Below, one piece after another: positions 12,801-25,000 of a DNA stretch of 64,000 bases. A program made the translations under genes and the position numbers. Under the pieces are notes generated by a model. That model saw only the letters and a list, made by a program, of their open reading frames with translations. It was not told the DNA's origin and made no database searches. This DNA is from Quillaja saponaria (lineage: Eukaryota; Streptophyta; Magnoliopsida; Fabales; Quillajaceae). The stretch lies in NCBI GenBank assembly GCA_029379385.1, contig CM055607.1:37135235-37199234 (forward strand), in the 5' to 3' direction. Within the stretch, counting starts at the first letter, position 1, and the number at the start of each line of letters is the position of its first letter.

Positions 12801-13413
12801 CGCTGAGCTTGTGGATGAGTGAAGAAAGACAATCTTGGAATATCAGCTTTTTCACAAACTTTGTGAAGCATTAGATTTTTTTTTTCTTTTACTCGTGACC
12901 AGCGCCACAACCCACTCCAAACATTTGTTGCCTTCTACCTTCTCATGATACACGTGCATAAAGGAAAGTGGATGCTCTCGTCTCTAGTTGACATAAAAAT
13001 GCAGAATTTTCTTTAGTCTGAAAAATGCAGATATCCATGTCTATGTCCCATTGTGATTAGAACAGAGGTTACAATATGCATCATTTCCTATCTTTGGTCC
13101 TCAAACCTCATTCTCTTTCTTTTACAGCCTGTGCTTGCTGTCATGTATTTGGTGCAGTACATGCCAACTGTAGGCTTTTGGCTCATGGACAAGGTACTCT
13201 TCATGTTCTTTGACAATTTTTTATTATGCATTTTGCAACATGTAAGTAGGTCTATTATGTAATTCCCACTATGTTGCATTTATATTATGCCAATCCAATG
13301 GATACTTCATGAAAAATGTTTTGTAGGTTGGTGGCAATCGAGTAGAAGCCGCGGCACAGAAGGGAAACACTTACTCCTTGAGCCTACTATTTGGGAAAAA
13401 GAAGGCAGCATGA
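3898..13413 (+). CDS. DHRS7-like short-chain dehydrogenase/reductase, 12 exons
   Basis: Exons: 3898-3976, 4106-4161, 4251-4284, 8955-9053, 9142-9287, 10771-10809, 10945-11037, 11123-11221, 11337-11438, 11915-11998, 13128-13193, 13327-13413; all borders are gt/ag, giving 327 residues. An N-terminal hydrophobic helix (about residues 3-25) suggests anchoring in a membrane, probably the ER. The Rossmann NAD(P) site TGASRGIG is at 50-57, an LDL motif near 102-104 and NAA at 132-134. The predicted catalytic Ser185, Tyr198 and Lys202 lie in MSSAAG and YSASK, followed by the PGP motif. This is the classical SDR layout with a C-terminal extension ending in a Lys/Ala-rich tail, as in plant proteins annotated as dehydrogenase/reductase SDR member 7-like. 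The substrate is unknown; 3-ketosphinganine reductases are related, so the exact reaction is open. Intron 3 (4.67 kb) is inflated by a retrotransposon, but the splice sites look intact. Confidence 0.9.
5268..5339. repeat. 36-bp tandem duplication in SDR intron 3
   Basis: Two adjacent copies (5268-5303 and 5304-5339) of a unit beginning aactgagttgcagccatgta. They differ at one base (cccgcag versus cccacag). The repeat lies 260 bp upstream of the Copia insertion. Confidence 0.85.
5603..5792 (+). repeat. 5' LTR of the intronic Copia element
   Basis: Starts TGTTAGAG and is directly followed by the tRNA-Met primer-binding site. It aligns end to end with 8451-8641. Confidence 0.88.
8451..8641 (+). 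repeat. 3' LTR of the intronic Copia element
   Basis: Starts TGTTAGAA and ends TTACA; preceded by the purine-rich stretch aaaagtgag. About 17 percent different from the 5' LTR by eye. Confidence 0.88.
10365..10711. mobile_element. MITE-like element with short terminal inverted repeats in SDR intron 5
   Basis: A 347-bp block whose ends are inverted copies: agtgttattaaagg at the left and cctttaacact at the right, matching apart from a 3-base gap. Inside are many variants of gcctcaggc and gcctaggc, and the block is more GC-rich than the surrounding intron. No coding capacity. A target-site duplication is not clear, so assignment to a transposon class is tentative; it may belong to a dispersed family of GCCTAGGC-rich plant repeats. 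Confidence 0.45.
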
Positions 13414-14040
13414 CACGGTTGTCATCTTTTCTACAAATTTAGCAGAAATCCCCTTCAAAAGCTCAAAACGCATCTTGACACCAGTGTCATCTTTTTCATT
13501 TATTTCTTTTGCCCCTTGACATTTGCATAAACTGAGTGAAATGTATGAAACCAGACAAAACTCCTGAGAATTTTATTTTTTTGGGTGCTAGACTCCTGAG
13601 ATTTAGTGGACAAGGTTGAACAATACAATAGCCTGGCAAATTGTCATGTTTTAAACTGGATTTGCGTTTAAAAATATAATGATTGAGGAAAATCTTCGGA
13701 TACAACGAGAGCATGGTGCTATTCTATGAGAATATATACCTTCGTTCCAATGGTATCAGAAATCTGTTTTTAAAGTTCCGGTAATCATAAAATAATATTA
13801 CCAAAGATTCTAACCTGTCTAAACTTAAGAGAACATATAATATCAAAGACTGCAGTTTGATGCAGCAGTCAAATTTAACTACCAAGACCATGTGACTTTG
13901 CTGCAAATCCGATTGTACACTTGATTTTACCTCCATGTTGACAATTTAACCAATAAACAGACTTCTTTTCCTCCCTCTTTCAGGGGGGAAAAGAAAACAT
14001 GCATCAGAATACAAAAGTAAACCATGGATACGTTGAGCTG
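13414..14040. other. tail-to-tail spacer between SDR gene and PrfB1
   Basis: 627 bp between two convergent stop codons, which should hold both 3' UTRs and poly(A) sites. AT-rich; short frames on the minus strand here show no family features. No separate gene seen. Confidence 0.55.
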
Positions 14041-17000
14041 TTAATTAACCCCACTTGAAGACATCGTCATAGTGTACTTGTGTTTGAGGTAAGATTTGAT
14101 GAAGAGCTCCAACTCGCCATCCATAACAGAAGTGATATCTGAGGTTTCATATCCTGTCCTTACATCTTTTACGAGTTTGTATGGATGGAATACATAGTTT
14201 CGTATCTGTTGTCCCCATTCAGCCTTCACTGCGTCTCCGCGTATCTGCTTGATTTCAGAAGCACGTTGCTCCTCAGCTATAACTAACAGCTTTGCTTTCA
14301 ACCGGCTTAAAGCCTTGATCTTATTTGCTAGCTGGGATCTCTCTTCTGCATTTCAGTCAAGCGGATGGTGTCATTAAGTTGGGAGTTTAATAGATTCAAG
14401 AGTAGGATATACGATGTGAAGATAAAAAGTTTGAATAGTAAGAGGTAAGCTAAAAAATGGAACACAAGTGCCAATGAAAAACCTGTGCAGCGAACAGGTG
14501 ACACCGGTGGGTATGTGTGTAATCCGGACAGCAGTTTCAACCTTGTTCACATTCTGACCTCCTTTCCCACCTGCCCTTGAAAAACTAATTTCCAGGTCCT
14601 CCTCCGGAATTTCAACGTCCAGTGACTCTTCAGGAAGCAGAGGCATGACTTCAACACCGGAGAAGCTAGTCTGTACATAACTTTTAAGTCAAAACTTACA
14701 TATGATGAATGAGGGGAGGGAATGTTTCCAACTTCCATCAGAAATGAATATACTTTAAGAAAGCTTATAGATATGGATTGTGGAACCTACGGCTTACAAT
14801 GATGCTGGAATTGTGAAAGAAGGATCAACACACAATAACAAGTGTAAGGTATGACAAGGAATTTAGTTATTTATGCATGTTCGTAACAACCTAGAAGTTC
14901 ATAATATAAAATGTTATTCAGGAAATTCAAGTAAGCAGAACCTATTTTTGTATTAGAAACAAACTCAAGTACATATGTATTTGATAATTTCCATGGACAC
15001 CATTCTGATGCACTTTTTCGCTTACTATATTTCAAAAAAGGGCAAAAAAAAAAAAAAAAAAGGAAAAGAAACAAAAATCACGTTAACTCATTGAAGTATG
15101 TAATCTGCTTGTCCAATCAGAAGATTTCGGTAGATCATGTTTCTCCAATTTGTATTTTAGATGGTAATAAATAACTGGCTTGTTGATTTTGCCATGTATC
15201 AACTTTCAGTGCATGATAAAGGGGAGCACTCTATCATCAATATTCTTACACGCAGAACAGAAAGATTGTATTAGATTTTCACAGATACGTATTTTTTATT
15301 GTTTTATTTTTCATTTTTGATGAGTGACAGAAGTTTATTATACCTGACGAAGACCTTTAGCATTAAAAGGAGACTGCCTAACAATGCGGTGTGTTCCTTT
15401 TTCCCCAGACAAATAACCATAAGCATAACGGCCTTCAACTTCAATGGTGGCAGATTTAATACCAGCTTCTTCACCTGAGGATTTCTCAACCACTCTTGTC
15501 TTGTATCTCTGTTTTTCTCCCCATCTCACATACATCCTAAGAAGCATGTCAGCCCAATCCTGCACTGGAAATGATCAAAGATTTTTTACACAAAAATGCA
15601 AAGACATAACTTTCTGGATCACCATCAAGTACTTAATTTAAAATTTGCCAACCAACGTCCCACCCCCTCAACCCTCCCAGAAACCAGAGACACCCAAAAA
15701 AAATAAAAAAGAACAAGAACAACAAGAGCAGCTTTTGTAAAATTAGAGTTAGATTTTCTTGGATTGGATGGTATCAAGCCCAGACCAAAGACATCCTGTA
15801 ACCCAATGCAAAAGTTTGCATGAAAGTAGAATCTAGAAAGGAAGAAAAGAAGAAGAGTAAGGATTGACATGACCACATGAAGATTATCGCGACTCGAGAC
15901 TAAACAACCTCCATCAATTTCACTTTACTTTTTTCTATCTTCTTTCTTTCAGTATTAGGTGGAAATCCCTGCAGATGAAAGCCACACTAAAAGGCGGACA
16001 AACGATTTTCTGCTCAGTGAGAGGAAAGCGATTATTAGGAAACAGGTGACAATACTTTTCTTTATAGCAGTATTCTTAGGGTTTTACTGGCCTACCAGTT
16101 ACCACATTAATATAGATTGTAGAGAATATTAATCAGATGATACGAGATATTTGAAGGTTTGAACTAAGATGACCGTGTAGGTAAGTGGCAGAATGAGGTG
16201 ATATGCTAAGTTTCTAACTGTGATGAGGTGTTGTTCAACCGATGGATTCTAAACAAATCAACACTGTTCCATCAAAGAATGAGAAAGGAAAGCTGATACT
16301 GCTGCTTTTAGGTTTAACATAACTATTTACCTGTGCATCAGTACCCCCAGCACCGGCTGTAATAGAGATAACAGCACCTTCTTTGTCATAAGGACCAGAA
16401 AGAAGTTGAGTCAACTCAAACCGATCCAAGGCTTTGTTCAATTCTTTAATAAGACTAGTAGCCTCCTCAAGAAGTCCAGTGTCAATGGAGTCCATCTCCT
16501 CAGTTAACTTAACTATTGTTTCTGCATCATCAACCTGCATTCATAATATTGAAAATTCAAGTTAGCACATATCCTAACGATTCTACAAAAGATAGAAGCA
16601 GCAGAACTTTCAATACATGGACCAACCAAATTGAAACCCTATTCATGAGTCCCTAAAAGAAATTTCCAGACGTGCACCATGCACAAATCATGTATTAGAC
16701 TGGCAGTGTTGCAAACATATTTTAAAAACGGCCCACATCCAGGTCATGCAGAAAAAGAATTTATAGTTCTGTCAGTTGCATTATGAGTCTTAATATTCCA
16801 TTTCTAACTCTGTTTTTTTTGGACCACTTTTATTTTTATTTTTTTAATTCTCAGAATACCAAACACTAAGGTGCCAATATTATCCAACCAGTAAGTCTCA
16901 TTTAACACCTCATACCCTTCACAGTTGTCAAAACTTATTTTGCTAATCCTAACTCCAATAATGAACCATAATTTCATTCTTGTCTACCTATTAAAGTAGA

Positions 17001-18420
17001 TCACTACATAACCAGTCAAAGAAAATATTTTCAGTGTCATGTTAAGTCATCTCGTATCATCTTACATAACCAGTTGCTCTGGTTAAATTGGCACAATGCT
17101 GATCCCTATGAACGCAAGCAACAAGATTGAGTGTGTGTGTGTAACTATGTTTCAACCTGCATTTTGAACTCAGTAAGCAAATTTATCTTGTCTTTGACAT
17201 CAGTCAAGGTCAAAAGAGTCTCTTGAGCCTTGGCAGGATCATCCCAAAAGGAGCCATCGGCTGCTTTGAACTCCAAATCCGCAAGCTCTTGTTCTAATTG
17301 CTGCAGATCTGAAGATTCTCTTATCTCGTCAACACGTTGAGATGTAGTTTCTACATCTCTTCTCAGGGTGTAAAAATCTGCAAGTGTATCCGGAAATATT
17401 TCTTAGATAAAACATATAATTTTGTTCAAGTGTTACTATGGAATTGAAGAATTAGAAAACCTTAATTTTCCCATGTACCTAATAAATATAAAATAATAAA
17501 ACAGTAAATGAAAGCCAAATAAAGTAGGAACAACATCCAGAATTATAGCAGATATCTGCCTCCTCATAGTTATTGCATTTAACAGAGATTCTGAGAAACT
17601 TTGAGCAATGTATTGTGACAATCAATTACCTAAATCGAAAGAAAAAGAAACTAATAATTATTAAAAAAAAAATCAGAACCTTGAAAAGGAAAAAAGGGTA
17701 AAAATAAAAAACTAACGAATACTCAATAATAGGAGATTGCGCCTTTTCTTCACTCTTTCCTTTAGCCCAGTTGTTACCCGTGATTACAGTCATACAACAA
17801 CAATCCAGCTTCTTATGAGCAAATGACACGAGGGTGGGTCAAGATGACGCTTAAGGTTATACATGGTCTCAACTAAAGTAACTTTGTACTTAATACTCCC
17901 AAGCATGCTGCTTTGCAAAGAACAGAAAATAAATATTTTCATAGCTACCTTGCATTGCCCATTCTCTTGCATCGTTGTCAGTTCCCACACTCAATTGGTT
18001 CTCTGGGGTCGCAAACAAAACTGAAAAAATATCCATGAAAAAGAAAAGAAAATGAATGAGATAGTAAAAAATTGGAACTTTATTCAGGTAACAGAAAACT
18101 TGAAAGTATTGCAAAACAAGAATATGTTCAAACGCCAACACGTTCGTTTGAGCATGCATAAAAAACCATCATAAAACCCATTGACGTCATATCAATTATA
18201 AACTGAGAACTTGAAATTAAAAGAAGAATATCAAAATTCACTCACCAGGAGAAAGGAAGCGAGAATGATAGGAGAGATTGGTACAGAAAGTGAAGGTGAA
18301 AGTATGTTTGGAATAAGAAAGTGTAGGCTTTTGTGGAATCTGTATTGGCAACCTACAGTTTATGATTTTGGGGTTTACAATTGTCGTTGAACTGCACAGG
18401 ATCCGCACAAGACCCTCCAT
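14041..18420 (-). pseudogene. PRFB1: chloroplast peptide chain release factor PrfB1 (RF2-type), frame broken by one extra base
   Basis: Exons (complement): 18246-18420, 17949-18020, 17157-17377, 16331-16534, 15344-15559, 14483-14670, 14041-14345. Counting past the break, the product is about 459 residues, close to plant PrfB1. The Ser/Thr-rich N-terminus with no acidic residues fits a plastid transit peptide. The stop-recognition tripeptide SPF (residues 287-289) marks a UGA-reading RF2-type factor, and GGQ (333-335, in [10 protein letters not shown]) is the peptidyl-tRNA hydrolysis loop; together they argue for PrfB1 rather than the GGQ-less PrfB3. Just after GVT (residue 354) exon 6 carries one base too many (the a at 14496). 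With normal splicing the frame reads nine more residues to a stop, losing about 105 C-terminal residues, although exon 7 stays open and family-like to its stop. This may be a real mutation or an assembly error; everything else looks functional. The Arabidopsis counterpart (HCF109) is needed for plastid UGA termination. Confidence 0.85.
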
Positions 18421-20822
18421 GGCTTTCTAGTCCTCCTCCCACTTTCTTTCGCTCTGCAATTTTACTTCTTTTTTTCTCTCAAAATAAAAATCACCACCAC
18501 ACGAAAACGGATAAAGAATATCGGAATCAACCGACTCCCGCATGCCTTTGTTTATAATAATCTAGTCACCTGTTCTACAAATTTCACCTTAAATTAATTT
18601 TTTTAATTAGTTTGATTTAATAAAAAAATATCTATATGTTGAAAGAATAGAAAGAGAGTAAGAGAATGAAAAATTTTAGAGGTTATTGTACTTATCAAGT
18701 GATAACTTGATAGGATTAAATTTATTAATTGAGTTTATATTTTCAATAATTTAAATATGTGTCTATTATATAATAGATGATTATAAGTGTTTCCCACTTT
18801 TTATAATAGTATAAATTAATTTTTAGTTGTATTATTTTTTATTTTAATTTATAAGAAATTTTTTAATTTTTTTAATTAGTTATCTTTGTATTTAATTTTT
18901 ATTTATTTTAATTCTCTATAGTTTAATTTAATTTTAATAAAATTAAAATAAAATCTAATAAAATTAACTAACATATTTTTAGGAGATTATAAAAAATAAT
19001 AATAATACTAATGCTACATGAATATTGGCTTAATAATTAAATAAATTTATTTTCTCAATTTTAAGTATTAAATTTTACATAAATCATAATACATTTTTAA
19101 CCATATCAACTAAATATATTATTTTTATCTAAGATTTTAAAATCAGACAGGTCAAATCATTGTTTGGGTGACAATTCAGACTAGATTAAACTTAAGAATC
19201 ATTTAAGTATTTTAACATATCAAAACCGATAAAAATCATAAAAACCAAAAAAAATTAATAACTAATTGATTGAGTTGAACATATTTATAAAATGAATATA
19301 TTAATTGTATCAAGAATTAATCAATATTTGTATTTTATATTAAGGATTAGTGAAATAATTGTATTTTATATTGATGTTGTCTCTAACTTTTTATGTATAA
19401 ATTGAAAATTGAATGTTGTATTACACAATAAATTTGTCAGTAGTTATATTAACTATTCAAATTATATTCAATTACTTGGACTTGACTTTTTTTTATTCAA
19501 TAAATATTGAATTATTATCTCTTGTATTTTTTTTTTTTTGGTATTTAGAAATTATAATTTATAAAAAATTATATAATTAAATATATTTATGACATAATTC
19601 GATCTATTCAATGGCCTGATTCTGGTTGAACCGATGACCCAAGAATAAATAATTTTTCTAAGTTGATCAGTAGTATGATTTTTAAAACATTGACTTTATC
19701 TAAATTTAATAGTTTTGGATTGATTAAAAACTTTAAAAAAATTAGATTCCAAAAACTAGAATAAAAACAATTCAATCATGAATGACATGATTAGAAGAAA
19801 ATAATTATACAATAACCAAAATAAAAAATGATGTAATTCTCAAAGAGTAAAACAGTAATTAAATTTAATATAAATATATATATTAAAATGGATTTTACTT
19901 TTTTATATTAAATATACATATAAAAGATTTTATAACTAAATCCTTGAAGGAAGTTTTGAAATCCTTGTATATTTAATATATATATTTATATATATTGTTA
20001 TAATTTTATAGTTTAACAACTAGTCACATGCACGTGCTTACGCACATGTTGAAATTTTAGGATCATATTTAAGGAGGAAAAGAAGATAAGAATTAATGTG
20101 TGACCATTAACGATGTAGATAATTATTAAGAGGTAAAAAAATAACCAGTTGTAATTAGTATATGTGTAGCTGAGGTAATGAGTAGGAGATAAATTAATAT
20201 TTTAATTAGTTTAAAAAAATTTATTTATTTGATTTTAAAGTAAAAGATCACTAGAGATTTATGGCTTTTAAATAATAGATATGTAAAAAATAATATAAAT
20301 CTAATATTATTCATAGTAATATTTTATACTTAGACTCAATATTTACATATAAAGATATTTAATAAATTTTAAAATATATATTGAGTTGATCAAATGCATT
20401 CAAAAAATTTCAACCCAGTCACCAAACCAATCCAAAACAAAAAGTGAAAAATCACCCAATTATATTAGTTATAGGTAAATTAGGGTTAGGTTGGAATGGA
20501 TGATGATTTTTTTGTTTACCCCTAACTATTATTGGAAATGAAAATTAGGAGTAATTTCATTTTAGACTTCAAAATTGATTCCGTTTTTAAAATTATAAAT
20601 TTGGTGAGTTTATTATATAATCAAATGCAGTTAATCCAAAAAGATGGCAATACTAATGAACAGAATTATAAAAATATCATTTAAGATAGCATAGAATTAC
20701 CAAAACAGCCTTTCTATCTCAGTAACAACACATCAAGAGAATTAAGCTAATGACATTTTGGAAATGCAACTCAGCCCAAACAGCCTCAGAAATCCTCTAC
20801 CATCAAATTGAGAAAAAAGGAC
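18421..20822. other. AT-rich spacer between PrfB1 and DCL2
   Basis: 2.4 kb. The first 150 bp should hold the PrfB1 5' UTR and promoter; the last part holds the DCL2 3' UTR. Between about 18600 and 20500 the DNA is extremely AT-rich, with long A/T runs and no open frame or recognisable element. Confidence 0.55.
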
Positions 20823-22012
20823 TCAGATTTGCCGTTCCTTCAAGGATTTCAAAACTTCCTTGGATGCTAACTTTTTGGCTATCTTCTTATCAGAAGACGT
20901 GGAGGTATGGTTATATATGAACCCATTAGCCTCAACCTCAATTGTAACGAAAGATACACCATTGTTGCGGTATCGAAAGGGTTTTCTCATATTATAGTTC
21001 TCCTTTTGGCAAAGTTCAGTCAGCTCCCTCACAGGATGGAGCCTTACAGTCTCAGGTGTAACCAAGGGCTCCAACAGAGGTCTTATGCTTTGAAAAACTA
21101 TTTCCTTATTGTACCCTGAATCAAGTAGAATTGCCCCTGCTAAAGACTCTACAATATCTCCAAGCACCTATCAAATAAAACATACATTAATAATTACATA
21201 ACAGGCATTAAGATGATACAAATTGCCGTCACAGAACAGTGCTAGCATTTCGGGCTATCAATCACAAATCACAAGCAGATCCACAAATGCAATATAAAAG
21301 TACGTGTTGAATTGCATTGTATAAAATAATTATATAGTGTAATTGACTGTCATTGTTTCGAACTAATTATGTAGTGTTGTCTAACCTTCGGGAAAGATGT
21401 CTCTGACTCCCATCCAAAAGTTGATTCTGACGACAGCTTCTCAAAACTGTCAATGGTTTGAATAATATGCTTGTGTAGCTCCTGTGAGGCATGAAGAATG
21501 TGTTTATGCAACTCAGCCTTAATGGAAGACCGTGCATAACAATCATTATTCACAGAAGCAGCCCTCATATCAGTCAACAATCCTGGTGACATCCCGGGAT
21601 ATTTATTATATAGATGCAAGGTAATGAGATAATCCAACACGGCATCACCGAGAAATTCCAGTCGCTGCATGATAGGGAGCTGATCACTTACAAATTCAAA
21701 TTAAAGAGTACATTGTTAAAGTGACAATGTAGAAAAGCTAACCAGATTTTCTAAACTCAGTTTATTGTGTTTAAGGAAACTAAGTCCAGCATGAGGGTGC
21801 TGTGTGCCTAACCTACTTGAGGCTCATCAATACCTGGGCTGGTCACCTAAAAACATTTGAGTGAGTTCCATCTTTCATTGTTGTGTGTCTTTTATTTCAT
21901 TTCCATGTTATCAAAACGTAAACAAAACACCAAGTGCGACAGTCAATCTGAATCATGTGTGCCTTATCTATGACCATACTTTTCAACGAACATAGAAGTA
22001 GAACAAGCACAC

Positions 22013-22056
<44 letters not shown>

Positions 22057-25000
22057 TTTGCCTAGGACATTACATGATGAAATGGACTAATATTCTTTAA
22101 GTCACCTGATAACATCTAGGAATTTCTGGCAGCATGTACGAACCGTGGGTCAAAGCTTCCACCAACAGAGAAGTATCTCTGAAAGAGTAGTTCAATAAGG
22201 ACTCTAGATAACGAACATTAACAAGTTTCTCTGGGTGAAGGTGGAAATGCCTTTCATGTGGAATAAAGTCAAAATCCACCTTAATGCCTATCCAACTCAG
22301 AAAAAGCAAAGCGGACTTTTCACCTCCTGTGCTAAGGAAAGCACCAATTAGTGCCTCAACAACATCAGCAATTGTCTTCCGTTTTACCTTTCTTCTTCCA
22401 AGGACATAAATTTTCAATTTTTTAGAAAGCAACTCCTCTTCCAAAAAGTTACTTCCAGATCTTTCACCAGGTATTATCCACCTTTTAGGATCGAAGTACT
22501 CATTTCGTATGAAGCCCTGCAATATCAAAAGAGCTGAAATTTACTAATACCTAAACCATAATCAGAATATAGCAGTTGAACAAAAATTTCAATGTTATAA
22601 AACTATGAGTCTGATAAACAATAACAGCAATATATGAAGCTATTCCCATAAATCACTGATAAGATGATTCTTGCCAATATTGAATAATGAGAAAAGAAAA
22701 GAAACGGAAAAGAGCTTCTCCCGGTAAACTCAAATACCCCCATTGGAACACTGGATGAAGCAATTTTTACATTAGCAACAAGATCAAAAATCAAAACTGT
22801 TGCACATGCTCAATTATATTACTTATGAACCTCCAATTAAGGCTGCAAGTTATCACAGTATTGCACCACTTAATACCTAGTTTACTTTGGCTTTGGAAAT
22901 CATACTCTTCAGTTTAGACTCTAAATATCTTTTGCAATGTATTAATGGTTTTGGACATGAACTATTCATTTTAAGTAATATTATTAAATCACAAATATTA
23001 GTGTAAATTTAATATTTCACACATAAAGTTAAAAAAGACATCTACTTTCTGAGGAGCATAAAGAATGTTACAAGAATCTGGATAAAGAAAATTTACCGAA
23101 ATTTTGCGGCCACATCCAAAGCTACAAAGAGCGGCATTAGAAATTATTTTTTCTTTCTTTACACTGAGTAGACCTTCATGATGATTTTGATAGGTTTTAA
23201 AAAGTTGTTGACTAGCAGCATATTTGAGGAAAGAATCTCCAAGAGTCTCTAGAGATTCCAAATGAAATGCCTCCTGGCATTTCTTTGTGGTAATTGCTTC
23301 CAAGACCTACCATGCAGATATTATATAATTAAACACACAAACAAGATGAACAAGGGAATTTTAGTTTCAATTACAGAACAATTAGGATGGTGACTGGGGA
23401 GACAATGATGTTTTTCTTAGTTTAAAAGAGAGAAAATAATAATAATAATAATCATAACAGGCCAAGGTACTGTAGAACAAAGAAAAGAAGTTTTTTATCT
23501 CATACCCTATTACATCAAACTCATGCAGCATTAACCATAAGATTTCGTTCACAAACTCAATTAAATAGACATTTCTTTGTGGAAAAACATTGAACTTATG
23601 AGTCCTTTAGTCATTTCACTTTTTACCGTATAGTATGGAATATCAAGTGATTTATTTAATATAGAAATAGATACCATAATTCTCAAATTTATAGATTTTT
23701 GTGGACAAATAAACCTCACACACCTAATACTCTAAATGGTTCACATTAATAGTAGCACACCTTGAAGGTTGGTATGTCATTTTGTGTGCAATGGTCCGAT
23801 TCCAAATGCATCCTTTTTAGATTGTCAGCAACAAGCAAAGACTCAAGTCGATGCATTATTGATGGAACAAATGAGAATGTGTAAACAGTACTGATTGATA
23901 TTGGCGACAAGATCACAGAGCAGAGTTCAGGCGGCAATTCAACAGAGGTGTTTCTTGATTCTGAAGAGGAAAATATAGAACAATTATTTAGTCTGATTAG
24001 TTTGTATGTAGACAAATAGGAACTAAAACCAAATGGACATTAAGTATAGCCTGCAAATATGAAAGTGGTGGAGTTTGAAAGCAACTCTAGCAACAGTCAC
24101 CAAGGTGAAATTCACATTTAAACAGAAGACACATCAAAGACTTACAACCTTTCTCTTTCTGCTTTCTGCATCCCTGAAGGTAATTCTTCACTTGAAAAAT
24201 GCGCCTTGCCTTAAAAAGTGGTTCTTGTTCAAAGAACAACCGAATCCCATACCTGCAATTTGGAATGACATTTAGGTACTTACATATGATTGAAATAAAA
24301 CACCCCCAAAGGATATTTGTACTTTATGGAAACATATAATTTAATTTAGATGTACCGTACCGCTTTTGATAGTACTTCTTGTAAGTAATTACTTCACCAT
24401 CCCTTAGATTCAGAAGTGAGTTTCCATTCAATTCCAATGTACCAGTGATGCAATATACATGGCCGTTATGAGGAGTGTAGACCAAAGAATTTAAGAGTTT
24501 GCATGTACATGTCCAACCATTTATGGTCCATACATTACGGGCATGATCCTTGAGCAGAGTATGATTTATGTGATCCACACAAATATTAACAGATACCCAA
24601 TCAATGATGGAAGGTCTCTGATCTATGCCAGTAGCTGGCAGCATAAGATAATCAATCTCAAGATTATCTCCTAAACAGAATTTATCTAATACCTCTGTCA
24701 GCTTATTCAAATTATGATCCAAAAGAACCCTAAATAAGGTGACCTGGTACCTTCTAGATAGAAGAACCTGGCAAAACAAAAATTACCAATGAGTAAGTGC
24801 ACCGATTGTTATTACTCACCTGATACCACTACAATAGCAACAAAAATAACACACCTGCTCTGGAGTAAGATGAACCCCTCCTACATATCTGAAGTTTACA
24901 CTCAAACTACCCCTGCCAACAAATAATTCAAATTGCAGAGACCCAATATCTGAACCAAGCTCACTTCTTGTTAGAAGTACAACATCATGAACTGGAATAT

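Noticed and set aside
14041..18420. Programmed +1 frameshift as in bacterial RF2 genes
   Set aside because: The bacterial site lies early in the gene with a UGA and a Shine-Dalgarno-like signal. Here the break is late, at an exon end, with no in-frame UGA at the point of shift.
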